A stretch of DNA of 64,000 nucleotides from Pseudomonadales bacterium (GTDB lineage Bacteria; Pseudomonadota; Gammaproteobacteria; Pseudomonadales; Porticoccaceae): NCBI GenBank assembly GCA_024234435.1, contig JACKOF010000002.1, positions 248,001 through 312,000 of the forward strand, read 5' to 3'. Position numbers and translations under genes: made by a program. The notes below the pieces were generated by a model, which ran no database searches, had not been told where the DNA came from, and was given only the letters and a program-made list of their open reading frames with translations. This document shows, one piece after another, positions 35,893-44,509 of the stretch (position 1 is the stretch's first letter; every line of letters begins with the position of its first letter).

Positions 35893-37470
35893 ATGACCGA
35901 CCAACTGACACCCGTTCGCCGCGCACTGATAAGTGTTTCCGACAAAACCGGCATTGTAGAATTTGCCAAAACCCTTGCCGACCTCAACGTTGAGATATTA
36001 TCGACCGGCGGCACCTTTCGCCTGTTAACCGAAAATGGCATTGCGGCCATAGAAGTCTCTGATTACACCGATTTCCCGGAAATGATGGACGGAAGGGTGA
36101 AAACACTGCACCCGAAAGTACACGGCGGCATTCTTGGCCGACGCGGTATCGATGATGCCGTCATGGAACAACACGGCATCAAAGGTATCGACATGGTGGT
36201 CGTCAACCTGTACCCGTTTGCCGCTACTGTTGCCGACCCTGATTGCGATTTGCCCACGGCCATTGAGAACATCGATATCGGTGGTCCGACCATGGTGCGC
36301 TCCGCCGCGAAAAACCATAAAGATGTTGCCATCGTAGTCAACGCCAGTGATTACAACCGCATCTGTCAGGAACTCATCGCCAATCAGGGCCAACTCTGTT
36401 ACCAGACCCGTTACGAGCTAATGGTTTCGGCTTTTGAGCACACCGCCGCTTACGACGGCATGATTGCCAACCACTTTGGCGCTCGCGACACAAACAATGT
36501 GGCGCGGAATTTCCCCAACACTTACAACTCGCAGTTCCGCAAGGCGCAGGAAATGCGTTACGGCGAAAATCCGCACCAGAAGGCGGCATTTTACGTGGAG
36601 GCCAGCCCGGCAGATGCCAGTGTAGCAACCGCCCGGCAACTGCAGGGCAAAGAGCTGTCTTTTAACAACATTGCCGATACCGACGCCGCACTGGAGTGCG
36701 TCAAGCAGTTTGAACAACCCGCGTGTGTTATCGTCAAACACGCCAACCCTTGCGGAGTTGCAGTGGCCTCCGACATCAAAACCGCCTATGACCTAGCCTA
36801 TGCCACCGATACGGAATCAGCTTTTGGCGGCATTATTGCCTTCAACCGTGAGCTGGATGCAGAAACAGCAGCGACTATTTGTGAACGCCAGTTTGTTGAA
36901 GTCATTATCGCTCCTGCTATTGCCGACGGCGCCATTGAAGCAGTCAGCACCAAGAAGAACGTACGCTTGCTTGAGTGTGGCACTTGGGGAAAACAACGGC
37001 CTGCTGATTTCGACTACAAACGAGTGAATGGCGGCTTGCTAATTCAGGATCGTGACAACGGCATGGTTACCGAAGATGACCTTAAAGTGGTCAGCCAACG
37101 ACAACCTTCGGATGCCGAAATGGCCGATATGCTGTTTGCCTGGAAAGTGGCGAAAATGGTCAAGTCAAACGCCATCGTGTATGCGAAAGGCAATCAAACT
37201 ATCGGCGTAGGCGCAGGCCAAATGAGCCGCATTAACTCCGCCCGGATTGCTGCAATTAAAGCCGAGCACGCAGGCCTGGAAGTTAAGGGTGCGGTTATGG
37301 CATCCGACGCCTTCTTTCCGTTCCGCGATGGCATAGACAACGCAGCCAATGCTGGCATCAGCTGTGTGATACAGCCGGGTGGCTCGATGCGCGATGAAGA
37401 AGTCATTGCGGCGGCAGACGAACACGGCATGGCCATGGTTTTTACCGGGATGCGGCACTTCCGCCACTGA
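35893..37470 (+). CDS. purH: Bifunctional AICAR transformylase/IMP cyclohydrolase
   Basis: PurH does the last two steps of IMP synthesis. The 525-residue product has the N-terminal cyclohydrolase domain (RALISVSDKTGIVEFAKTL, STGGTFRLL, MDGRVKTLHPKVHGG). The transformylase domain carries RYGENPHQKA, the catalytic KHANPCG, and QTIGVGAGQMSR. purD follows 46 nt downstream as in Pseudomonas. Confidence 0.98.
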   Translation: MTDQLTPVRRALISVSDKTGIVEFAKTLADLNVEILSTGGTFRLLTENGIAAIEVSDYTDFPEMMDGRVKTLHPKVHGGILGRRGIDDAVMEQHGIKGIDMVVVNLYPFAATVADPDCDLPTAIENIDIGGPTMVRSAAKNHKDVAIVVNASDYNRICQELIANQGQLCYQTRYELMVSAFEHTAAYDGMIANHFGARDTNNVARNFPNTYNSQFRKAQEMRYGENPHQKAAFYVEASPADASVATARQLQGKELSFNNIADTDAALECVKQFEQPACVIVKHANPCGVAVASDIKTAYDLAYATDTESAFGGIIAFNRELDAETAATICERQFVEVIIAPAIADGAIEAVSTKKNVRLLECGTWGKQRPADFDYKRVNGGLLIQDRDNGMVTEDDLKVVSQRQPSDAEMADMLFAWKVAKMVKSNAIVYAKGNQTIGVGAGQMSRINSARIAAIKAEHAGLEVKGAVMASDAFFPFRDGIDNAANAGISCVIQPGGSMRDEEVIAAADEHGMAMVFTGMRHFRH

Positions 37471-37516
37471 TCATTGGCGGTTACAGCAGGTTTTAGTTTT
37501 AAAAAAGAGAAATTTG

Positions 37517-38800
37517 ATGAATATTCTGGTTATCGGTTCAGGTGGTCGTGAGCACGCACTGGCATGGAAAGCAGCTCAGGGAAAAAACGTAGAAAAAGTG
37601 TATGTAGCGCCCGGCAATGCCGGTACAGCTCTCGAGCCAAAACTGGAAAATATCGATCTGCCCGTTGACGACTTTCAATCTCTGGCCGACTTTGCAGCGA
37701 GCCACGATGTAAGCCTCACCATCGTCGGGCCGGAGCAGCCGCTGGTGGACGGCATTGTCGATTACTTTGCCAGTCGCAACCTGCGCGCCTTCGGCCCGTC
37801 AAAAGGAGCCGCCCAACTGGAAGGCTCGAAAGCATTCACCAAGGACTTCCTGGCCCGCCACAATATCCCTACCGCCGAATATCGGAATTTCACCGAAATT
37901 GAGCCTGCTCTTGCCTACTTGCGTGAAAAGGGCGCGCCTATCGTTGTGAAGGCCGATGGCCTGGCCGCTGGCAAGGGTGTCATCGTGGCAATGACCCTAC
38001 CTGAAGCAGAAGCTGCCGTAGAAGACATGCTGGCAGGCAACGCCTTTGGCGAAGCAGGGCATCGTGTCGTTATCGAAGAATTTCTTGACGGCGAAGAAGC
38101 CAGTTTTATCGTTATAGTTGATGGCAAGCATGTGCTGCCTATGGCGACATCACAGGATCATAAAGCGCGAGACAACGGCGACCAGGGCCCCAACACTGGC
38201 GGCATGGGCGCATACTCCCCTGCGCCGGTCATCACCCCTGACATCCACAACCGGATTATGGAGGAAGTGATTTTGCCTACCGTACGCGGCATGGCTGCGG
38301 AAGGCAACGATTACACAGGCTTTCTCTATGCCGGTTTGATGATCATGACCGACGGCACCCCCAAGGTCATAGAATACAACTGCCGGTTTGGCGATCCGGA
38401 AACACAGCCGATCATGATGCGCTTGAAATCCGACCTCATCCCCCTTTGTGACGCAGCCTTGGACGGGAAACTGGATCAAGTCAGGGCCAGTTGGGATACC
38501 CGCGCCGCACTGGGTGTGGTGCTGGCTGCAGGTGGATACCCCGCCGCATATAAAAAGGGCGACACAATCACCGGCTTACCGTCAACAGACGCTGAAAACG
38601 CCAAGGTTTTTCATGCCGGAACCCGACAGCTTGATGGCGCGATCACAACTAATGGTGGGCGCGTACTTTGTGCGGTGGGCCTGGGAGACACCGTTACAGA
38701 AGCTCAACAAACGGCCTACCAGCTCACCCACCAGATAAGCTGGAACAACGTGTACTACCGCACCGATATCGGGTATCGGGCAGTAGCAAGAGAGCAATAA
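37517..38800 (+). CDS. purD: Phosphoribosylamine-glycine ligase (GAR synthetase)
   Basis: PurD joins glycine to phosphoribosylamine in purine synthesis. The ATG at 37517 gives 427 residues, the family length, with AGAGAAA upstream; an earlier in-frame start lies within purH and adds 46 unrelated residues. MNILVIGSGGREHALAW, the ATP-grasp segment VVKADGLAAGKGV, and GFLYAGLMI with YNCRFGDPETQ are all present. Confidence 0.98.
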   Translation: MNILVIGSGGREHALAWKAAQGKNVEKVYVAPGNAGTALEPKLENIDLPVDDFQSLADFAASHDVSLTIVGPEQPLVDGIVDYFASRNLRAFGPSKGAAQLEGSKAFTKDFLARHNIPTAEYRNFTEIEPALAYLREKGAPIVVKADGLAAGKGVIVAMTLPEAEAAVEDMLAGNAFGEAGHRVVIEEFLDGEEASFIVIVDGKHVLPMATSQDHKARDNGDQGPNTGGMGAYSPAPVITPDIHNRIMEEVILPTVRGMAAEGNDYTGFLYAGLMIMTDGTPKVIEYNCRFGDPETQPIMMRLKSDLIPLCDAALDGKLDQVRASWDTRAALGVVLAAGGYPAAYKKGDTITGLPSTDAENAKVFHAGTRQLDGAITTNGGRVLCAVGLGDTVTEAQQTAYQLTHQISWNNVYYRTDIGYRAVAREQ

Positions 38801-38855
38801 CAACTTACCGACGTTTTAAAGAAGAATACTGAAGGGGTTAGTAAAGCGCTCGCGA

Positions 38856-39830
38856 TCACGTGCGCCCTGCCTTTGCGAGCACACCTTTTCTTCGCTCCAG
38901 CCACACAGCAAGCCCCTGGGCGTTAAGATGGACATCCATGGCCAGCAGATCCGCCAGCGCCGTCTTATTGAAGTCTGGCTGAATAGCGGCAGCCCTTTCT
39001 GTCACCAACTGCTGCAAACCCCTTTCTATCATCTGTTCTGTGTTATCGCCCCCTTCCACTCTAAGGGCTAAAGCGGCCATCTGCTCAATCTGCTCCATCA
39101 ACTGCGTGGCCAAAGCCTCGGCAGATTCAACCATACCGTAATGTGTTAGATAAAATCGTTCCGGCCGATAACTCATCAGCAGTTGAACCGAAGCAACTAA
39201 TTTATCGGGGTTAAACTGGACGGGTGTGGTGGTGGGAATGATATAACGCCCATTGGTTAGACTCATACCTTGGTAAGATATACCAAAGGTATCACCACTA
39301 AACCACCCTTTGCTCTGCTCATCCCAGATACAGAAGTGGTGATCAGCATGCCCCGGCGTGTCGCGAACATCCAGCATCCGCCCGTTCAGGTTAATTACCC
39401 GGCCATCTTCCGCAGCAATGATTCTCGAACTATCAACGGGAGGAATATCACCATACAGTGCGGCAAATTTCTTCTCTCCATAAACAGCGATTGTCCCGGC
39501 CACCAGTTTTTCCGGATCAGCCATATGGCGAGCACCTCGCGGATGAATCACCAGTTCGGCATTGGGGCATTGTTCCATCAACACACCGGCACCACCAGCA
39601 TGATCAAGGTGCACATGCGTCGGAATAATATAACGCACTGCTTCCGGAGAGAGGTTTAATTCGGCCAGCAAGGACATAATCGTTGGCACCGTATGGGAAG
39701 TGCCCGTTTCAACAATCGCTACTTCACCTGCCTCTACAATCAAATAACAGCAGGCTATGCCTGGTTTGATATAACCTGCATCAACACAGTAAATACCCGA
39801 GCCCAAAGATTTCCACAACTTTTCTGTCAT
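38856..39830 (-). CDS. MBL-fold metallohydrolase
   Basis: The 324-residue protein has the metallo-beta-lactamase metal motif HVHLDHAGG (HxHxDH) near residue 72, a second His in DVRDTPGHADHHFC, and GWFSGDTFG with the bridging Asp. About 100 C-terminal residues are helical and lack a named domain. The substrate is unknown; glyoxalase-like or lactonase activity are both possible. It is convergent with purD. Only 55 nt separate them, without a clear hairpin. Confidence 0.9.
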   Translation of the reverse strand: MTEKLWKSLGSGIYCVDAGYIKPGIACCYLIVEAGEVAIVETGTSHTVPTIMSLLAELNLSPEAVRYIIPTHVHLDHAGGAGVLMEQCPNAELVIHPRGARHMADPEKLVAGTIAVYGEKKFAALYGDIPPVDSSRIIAAEDGRVINLNGRMLDVRDTPGHADHHFCIWDEQSKGWFSGDTFGISYQGMSLTNGRYIIPTTTPVQFNPDKLVASVQLLMSYRPERFYLTHYGMVESAEALATQLMEQIEQMAALALRVEGGDNTEQMIERGLQQLVTERAAAIQPDFNKTALADLLAMDVHLNAQGLAVWLERRKGVLAKAGRT

Positions 39831-39970
39831 CTATTCGTTACCTTGTTCTTTATGACATCGACAACCTGTACACTGATCACCTGCTTTATAGCCGCTTTGG
39901 CGCTCTGGTTACCTGTGTTGCCGAGTTTGCTACAATACCTTCCCATTCAACAGCTGCCAATGACTTTACC

Positions 39971-40615
39971 ATGAGCGCAAAACATCTTTCTCCATTAGAC
40001 CAATTTCTCGCCCAGGTCGATCGAGCATTACGCACTGTGGCAACAAAAGCGCCCGCGCCCGAGCGAAAATCTCCAGCAGAGCACATTGACACTCCAGCCT
40101 TATCTGCAGAGGAAAAACGCCACGCGGCAGGCCTTATGAGGGTAAACCACTCTGGAGAGGTTTGCGCCCAAGCGCTGTATCAGGGCCAGGCACTTACCGC
40201 TAAACTGACCCATGTAAGGCAGGAAATGGAGCAGGCTGCAGACGAGGAAATTGATCACCTGGCTTGGTGCGAAGAGCGCGTTAAAGAGCTGGGGGAACAA
40301 ACCAGTGTGTTAAATCCTCTCTGGTACGCACTGTCATTCGGCATTGGAGCAACCACCGGCTTGATCAGCGACCGACTTAGTCTTGGCTTTGTTTCTGCCA
40401 CCGAAGATCAGGTGTGTCAGCACCTTGAAAGCCACTTGGCAAAGCTACCGCCAGAAGACAAAAAAAGTCGTGCAATAGTGGAACAGATGCTTGAAGACGA
40501 AGCCAAACACTCCTGTGCCGCACTGGAAGCAGGCGGCCTTGAATTTCCACCACCCGCCAAAGCATTCATGTCACTCATTTCAAACGCTATGACCAGAACC
40601 AGTTATAAAATCTAG
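39971..40615 (+). CDS. coq7: 5-demethoxyubiquinone hydroxylase (Coq7 family)
   Basis: Coq7 is the di-iron monooxygenase for the C6/C5 hydroxylation in ubiquinone synthesis. The 214-residue product has the repeated di-iron ligand pattern: RVNHSGEVCAQALYQG, then EEIDHLAWCEERV, and near the C-terminus EMLEDEAKHSCAAL-like EDEAKH. Hydrophobic helices suit membrane association. In P. aeruginosa coq7 lies close to osmC and vfr; here a lysR and a small gene stand between them. Confidence 0.95.
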   Translation: MSAKHLSPLDQFLAQVDRALRTVATKAPAPERKSPAEHIDTPALSAEEKRHAAGLMRVNHSGEVCAQALYQGQALTAKLTHVRQEMEQAADEEIDHLAWCEERVKELGEQTSVLNPLWYALSFGIGATTGLISDRLSLGFVSATEDQVCQHLESHLAKLPPEDKKSRAIVEQMLEDEAKHSCAALEAGGLEFPPPAKAFMSLISNAMTRTSYKI

Positions 40616-40630
40616 CTTTTCCACAATGTT

Positions 40631-41581
40631 TCAATCGTAAGCCTCAAGGCTTTCGATGATTTTAAATATCTGATCTTTCACCCATTGGTGAACCGGCGAA
40701 TTAACGGTTCTCACATGCTGAACCAGCTCAATCGATAATGACCGTGAAAAGTCCAGTTCTTCAGGATACGGCTTGCGGATAATGTCGTAATCATTTTTTG
40801 CCAGCCTTAAATCTCTCATAGTAGCCATCATCAGGCTATCACTGTCACGCAAAGTCTCCATAGCTGTCATCAGGTGATTGGTCACCAGTGCTTTCCTGCG
40901 GCCAAGTCCTCTCTTGCCAAGCTCCCGATCAAATCGGCTATCCGCAGCCGCAGAAACCGGACCGTTCAACAAGTGATAACAGTGTACAAACGGGTATTGG
41001 AGAATTTCTTCAAGAGTCAACCTTTCCTTGTCAGCAAGCGGATGTTTATTGTGCATCCAGACAGCAGGCATAAAACTGCCAACCGGCGTACTGTGATATT
41101 CGTCACTGTGCGTCTTGGCAATCTCAATAACAAAATCCAACGACCCGTTACTAAGCTCTCTGTCCTCGGACTCGGACTCACTCACTAATGTAAGTGACAG
41201 GTTCGGTGCTTCCACAATTAGCGCCTTTACCAAAGCCGGAACCACCTGCAAAGCAATAAATTCTGCCGCCATCAGCCTGATCTCACCATGGTACGTGTGT
41301 GGATCGAACTTATTCCCGGCCACCAGTGCGGAAATACCGGCCATAACGAATGGTAATTGCTTTTCCAGCTCTTCTGCTTTTGGTGTTGTTGCCAGCGCCC
41401 TGCCACTGCGAATGAACAGGGGATCGCCAAACAACTCTCGTAACCGCTGCAAGGTTTTACTCATTGCTGGCTGGGTGACATACAGACGCTCTGCCGCGCG
41501 AGTCACACTGCGCTCTTCCAATAATACCTGTAGCGCCACCAGCAAGTTCAGGTCTGTACGGGCAAGTTGCTTCGTGTACAC
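40631..41581 (-). CDS. LysR-family transcriptional regulator
   Basis: The 316-residue product has an N-terminal winged HTH (DLNLLVALQVLLEERSVTRA, AERLYVTQPAMSKTLQRL) and a C-terminal effector domain. The start is GTG with GGAAAG eight bases upstream. It resembles the LeuO/NodD-like branch because of the SDLNLL-type opening. It is divergent from the 35-residue membrane protein gene, which is the natural regulation target. A TTATG-N5-CATAA palindrome (41598-41612), a LysR-type T-N11-A site, lies 16 nt upstream of its own start. Confidence 0.92.
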   Translation of the reverse strand: MYTKQLARTDLNLLVALQVLLEERSVTRAAERLYVTQPAMSKTLQRLRELFGDPLFIRSGRALATTPKAEELEKQLPFVMAGISALVAGNKFDPHTYHGEIRLMAAEFIALQVVPALVKALIVEAPNLSLTLVSESESEDRELSNGSLDFVIEIAKTHSDEYHSTPVGSFMPAVWMHNKHPLADKERLTLEEILQYPFVHCYHLLNGPVSAAADSRFDRELGKRGLGRRKALVTNHLMTAMETLRDSDSLMMATMRDLRLAKNDYDIIRKPYPEELDFSRSLSIELVQHVRTVNSPVHQWVKDQIFKIIESLEAYD

Positions 41582-41597
41582 AATACATTCTTTCCAG

Positions 41598-41612
41598 TTA
41601 TGACTTTCATAA
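41598..41612. promoter_or_regulatory. Putative LysR operator
   Basis: TTATG and CATAA are separated by five bases, giving a perfect inverted repeat with the T-N11-A core usual for LysR-type regulators. It lies in the divergent gap between lysR and the small gene. In the second copy of the duplication this site is degraded. Confidence 0.5.
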
Positions 41613-41694
41613 AATTAATACATTTTATTTATGTTTAAGCAAGCACTATATTGACACCTGAGCATTGATAACCCAACGACAGAAGGAGAAACCC

Positions 41695-41802
41695 ATGATT
41701 GTCAATTACGTAATGATTGTCATAGTCGCACTACTGGGGTCTCTGATCGCCTGGGACGACCTGAGGCCCATCGACAGAAAGCCCCAGGAAAACGATCAAT
41801 AA
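41695..41802 (+). CDS. 35-residue single-pass membrane protein
   Basis: The product is MIVNYVMIVIVALLGSLIAW followed by DDLRPIDRKPQENDQ. It is one hydrophobic helix and a short charged tail. The ATG is preceded by AGAAGGAG at about 41680-41687 with good spacing, and a strong intrinsic terminator follows at 41834, so this is a complete transcription unit. It is divergent from a lysR gene. No family comes to mind; it could be a small membrane-complex subunit, a regulator or a toxin-like peptide. I cannot choose between these. Confidence 0.72.
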   Translation: MIVNYVMIVIVALLGSLIAWDDLRPIDRKPQENDQ

Positions 41803-41833
41803 CCTGTTTATTTACCCCCTCAAAAACCCCTTT

Positions 41834-41861
41834 AGCAGCCTCCCCCAGGCTGCTTTTTTTT
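41834..41861 (+). terminator. Intrinsic terminator of the 35-codon gene
   Basis: AGCAGCCT (41834-41841) pairs with AGGCTGCT (41847-41854) over a C5 loop, followed by seven T. Confidence 0.92.
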
Positions 41862-42065
41862 GTCCCGCATATGTGGATAGGTTAAAGGCCGCCGACTTTA
41901 CTACGGATTTAGTGCAGCTCTTTCCCCAACTGATTTGAAGAGCCAAACAGAAAACATTCTCTCAGGTTATTATTGCCATGAAATTAATACATTTTATTTA
42001 TGATTATTGAAGCCCTATATTGAACACCAAGACACTGACAACCCAACGATTGAAAGGAACCCCGT

Positions 42066-42174
42066 AATTATCAATTGCGCCATGATTGCCATAGCTGCGG
42101 GACCCCTGATCGCCTGAGGACGATCTGAAACTGGTCGAAAGAAAGTCTCGGGAATAGCTGTCAGTAAACTGTTT
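42066..42174 (+). pseudogene. Decayed paralogue of the 35-residue membrane protein gene
   Basis: Aligned to 41695-41802, the start ATG is replaced by GTA and the ribosome site is weakened to GAAAGGAAC. Six nucleotides are lost in the middle of the hydrophobic helix. The Trp codon after SLIA has become a TGA stop with a one-base insertion that shifts the frame. An internal ATG at 42081 would encode only about 11 residues. The gene is therefore dead, although its terminator survives. Confidence 0.75.
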
Positions 42175-42198
42175 ATTTACCTCTCAAAAACCCCTTTC

Positions 42199-42226
42199 AG
42201 CAGCCTTCCCCAGGCTGCTTTTTTTT
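42199..42226 (+). terminator. Intrinsic terminator of the decayed copy
   Basis: AGCAGCCT (42199-42206) pairs with AGGCTGCT (42212-42219), followed by a T run. The stem is identical to that at 41834. Confidence 0.88.
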
Positions 42227-42331
42227 GCCTGTTCTTTTTACTGACCTTTTTCATCTATCCTTTACAGCACGAACTAGAACTAAACAGGACCGACGGGAAT
42301 AATCCGGACCTCCAGAAGCAATTGAAAATCG

Positions 42332-42748
42332 TTAAGGCATAATTTCGTAACTGTGGGTTATATCAACTCCTGCCTTCCCAAGCATAATTGACGCAGAACA
42401 ATACTTTTCTGCAGACAATTTTACGGCACTTTTTACCGCACTCTCTTTCAACTCTTCACCGCTTATTTCGAAGTGAATATGAATTTTTTCAAATACTGCC
42501 GGAACAGCATCTACTCGCTCCGCATCGATTTTAGCAAGACATGCAGTAACCTTTTGGCGACTCTTTTTCAGAATATGGACCACATCAAACGCCGAGCACC
42601 CCCCCATGCCCATTAACAGCATTTCCATTGGACGAGGCCCCTGATTTTGCCCACCGTGATCCGCGGGACCATCCATGGTCACAGTGTGACCTGTTTCAGA
42701 TTCCGCCACGAATTTGGCTTCACCCGCCCATTTAACCACTGCTTTCAT
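42332..42748 (-). CDS. OsmC family protein
   Basis: The 138-residue product is a YhfA-type OsmC/Ohr fold protein. The two redox cysteines are in MGGCSAFDVV and AEKYCSASI. GGAG precedes the ATG. OsmC proteins reduce organic peroxides, but the YhfA branch beside crp has no proven substrate. It is divergent from crp, as in E. coli and Pseudomonas. Confidence 0.94.
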   Translation of the reverse strand: MKAVVKWAGEAKFVAESETGHTVTMDGPADHGGQNQGPRPMEMLLMGMGGCSAFDVVHILKKSRQKVTACLAKIDAERVDAVPAVFEKIHIHFEISGEELKESAVKSAVKLSAEKYCSASIMLGKAGVDITHSYEIMP

Positions 42749-42886
42749 ATGCTCTCCATCACATTAAAAATGTGGCAAGGGTAACATAACCAACCAAAAC
42801 TTATCGACAACTCACTGAAACAATTGAATTTTCGCCAGAATATTGTAAATCTCGAGGTGCCTTTTAATCACTGAGCAATAAAGATC

Positions 42887-43603
42887 ATGGATAGCAGCTT
42901 GGCTAAAAGCCTTTTAGAAAGCATAATCACGGGTGCAAACGATTCCGAAACCTCATTGGAGGGAACTGATTTGGCTCCTGCACCTATATCACCACACATT
43001 CCGAATGTTGAAGAATTTCTGGCCCACTGCCATCGCCGCAAGTATCCAGCCAAGAGCACCATCATCTATGCTGGCGATGAAGGCGATACCCTGTCTTACA
43101 TCATCAAGGGTTCCGTCACGGTTTTAATTGAGGACGATGACGGGCGCGAAATGATTGTCGCCTACCTGAATGAAGGTGACTTTTTTGGCGAAATGGGCGT
43201 TTTTGGACACACTGACCGCAGCGCATGGATTCGGGCAAAAACTGAATGTGAAGTTGGCGAAATCAGTTACACCAAGTTCAGCGAGCTATCCAGAGAAAAA
43301 CCGGAATTCCTCTATGCTATTGGTGAGCAGATTGCCACTCGCCTGCGTAACACAACCCGCAAGGTTGGCGATCTGGCATTTCTGGATGTGACCGGGCGTG
43401 TAGCTCGCACACTGCTCGATCTCTGCAAAGAACCTGATGCCATGACTCACCCCGACGGCATGCAGATCAAAATTACCCGTCAGGAAATTGGCCGCATCGT
43501 CGGTTGTTCTCGGGAAATGGTTGGCCGCGTACTGAAAACACTTGAAGAGCAAGAGCTTGTTTCAGTAAAAGGCAAAACCATGGTGGTGTTTGGAACCCGT
43601 TAA
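42887..43603 (+). CDS. crp: cAMP receptor protein, Vfr type
   Basis: This is a global cAMP-dependent transcription regulator, close to P. aeruginosa Vfr. The N-terminal cyclic-nucleotide fold has the phosphate cassette FFGEMGVF...RSAWIRAK, the dimer helix ends in FLDVTGRVARTLLDL, and the HTH is TRQEIGRIVGCSREMVGRVL. From the ATG at 42887 it has 238 residues, about 28 more than the family. A TTG at 42971 with GGAGGGA six bases upstream would give 210 residues, exactly the E. coli length, and may be the true start. I give the outer bound. Confidence 0.95.
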   Translation: MDSSLAKSLLESIITGANDSETSLEGTDLAPAPISPHIPNVEEFLAHCHRRKYPAKSTIIYAGDEGDTLSYIIKGSVTVLIEDDDGREMIVAYLNEGDFFGEMGVFGHTDRSAWIRAKTECEVGEISYTKFSELSREKPEFLYAIGEQIATRLRNTTRKVGDLAFLDVTGRVARTLLDLCKEPDAMTHPDGMQIKITRQEIGRIVGCSREMVGRVLKTLEEQELVSVKGKTMVVFGTR

Positions 43604-43634
43604 TCCGAAGGGTATATCGAAAAACCAACGCATT

Positions 43635-43674
43635 AAAAAATGCATGTACTGCAGCTGCAGTGCATGCATTTTTT
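43635..43674. terminator. Bidirectional terminator between crp and trpC
   Basis: This is a 40-nt inverted repeat with two 20-nt arms and a single T/G mismatch. It starts with six A and ends with six T, so it can end transcription from crp and, on the other strand, from the trp genes. Confidence 0.92.
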
Positions 43675-43692
43675 GACAGATCAACACCGTTT

Positions 43693-44508
43693 TCAGGCAA
43701 ACAATTCTCTGAGTTTGTCGCCCGGCTCATCCGCCCGCATAAACGCCTCCCCAACAAGAAACACATTTACGCCTCGCTCGCGCATCTCAGCAACATCGCT
43801 TTTGGTATGAATACCGCTTTCTGTCACAACAATACTGCCTTCGGGAATGCTCGCCAGCAGTGCATAGGTATTGTTCAGAGAAGTTTCAAAATTATGCAGA
43901 TTTCGATTGTTAATTCCGATTAACCTTGTTCCCAACTGCAACGCTATCGCCAGCTCTTCCGCATCGTGAACCTCTACCAACACATCCAGACCAATTTTTC
44001 TGGCCACATCGTGCAAGAGCTTAAGCTGCTTCGGTGTCAACGCCGCAACAATTAATAAGATACAGTCCGCACCCAAGACCCTGGCTTCGTAAACCTGGTA
44101 TTCGTCGACAGTAAAATCCTTGCGCAGCACGGGCAGGGAAACCACCTTCCGGGCCTGTTGCAGATACGCGTCTGCGCCCTGAAAAAAGTCTACATCTGTC
44201 AGCACCGACAGGCACGCTGCGCCGCCCTGTTCGTAGCTGACAGCAATGGCAGCCGGATCAAAGTCCTCTCGAATAACGCCCTTGCTGGGTGATGCCTTTT
44301 TAATTTCAGCAATCACGGCCGACTGGCCCTGGGAAGCTCTGGCTGTTATTGCATCAACAAACCCTCTGGTCGGAGGCTGCGCCATTGCCTTCTCTTTTAA
44401 TTCATCGAGCGGAACCATCTGCTGCCTTTCCACTACTTCTTCTCGCTTGCGAGCGATAATTTTACGAAGAACTGTCGGCGCATTTTTATCCTGGCCATTT
44501 GCATCCAT
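43693..44508 (-). CDS. trpC: Indole-3-glycerol phosphate synthase
   Basis: TrpC closes the indole ring in tryptophan synthesis. The ATG at 44508 has GGGAG upstream and gives 271 residues. The family landmarks are KKASPSKGVIREDFDP with the catalytic Lys, VLRKDFTVDEYQ, IGINNRNLHNF and VTESGIHTKSDV. Its start is 1 nt from the trpD stop (TGATATG), so translation is coupled. There is no fused TrpF domain. Confidence 0.97.
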   Translation of the reverse strand: MDANGQDKNAPTVLRKIIARKREEVVERQQMVPLDELKEKAMAQPPTRGFVDAITARASQGQSAVIAEIKKASPSKGVIREDFDPAAIAVSYEQGGAACLSVLTDVDFFQGADAYLQQARKVVSLPVLRKDFTVDEYQVYEARVLGADCILLIVAALTPKQLKLLHDVARKIGLDVLVEVHDAEELAIALQLGTRLIGINNRNLHNFETSLNNTYALLASIPEGSIVVTESGIHTKSDVAEMRERGVNVFLVGEAFMRADEPGDKLRELFA

Positions 44509-44509
44509 A

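Larger units (their letters stand above)
41597..41861 (+). repeat. Tandem duplication, intact copy
   Basis: This unit holds the upstream palindrome, an A/T-rich leader, the 35-codon gene and its terminator. The same order recurs at 41966-42226 with clear similarity, including a 22-nt identical block (41612-41633 and 41981-42002) and the terminator. The copies are about 369 nt apart. Confidence 0.88.
41966..42226 (+). repeat. Tandem duplication, decayed copy
   Basis: This is the second copy of the unit at 41597-41861. The leader and terminator are well kept while the coding part has drifted. The 42227-42331 stretch that follows up to osmC shows nothing recognisable. Confidence 0.85.
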
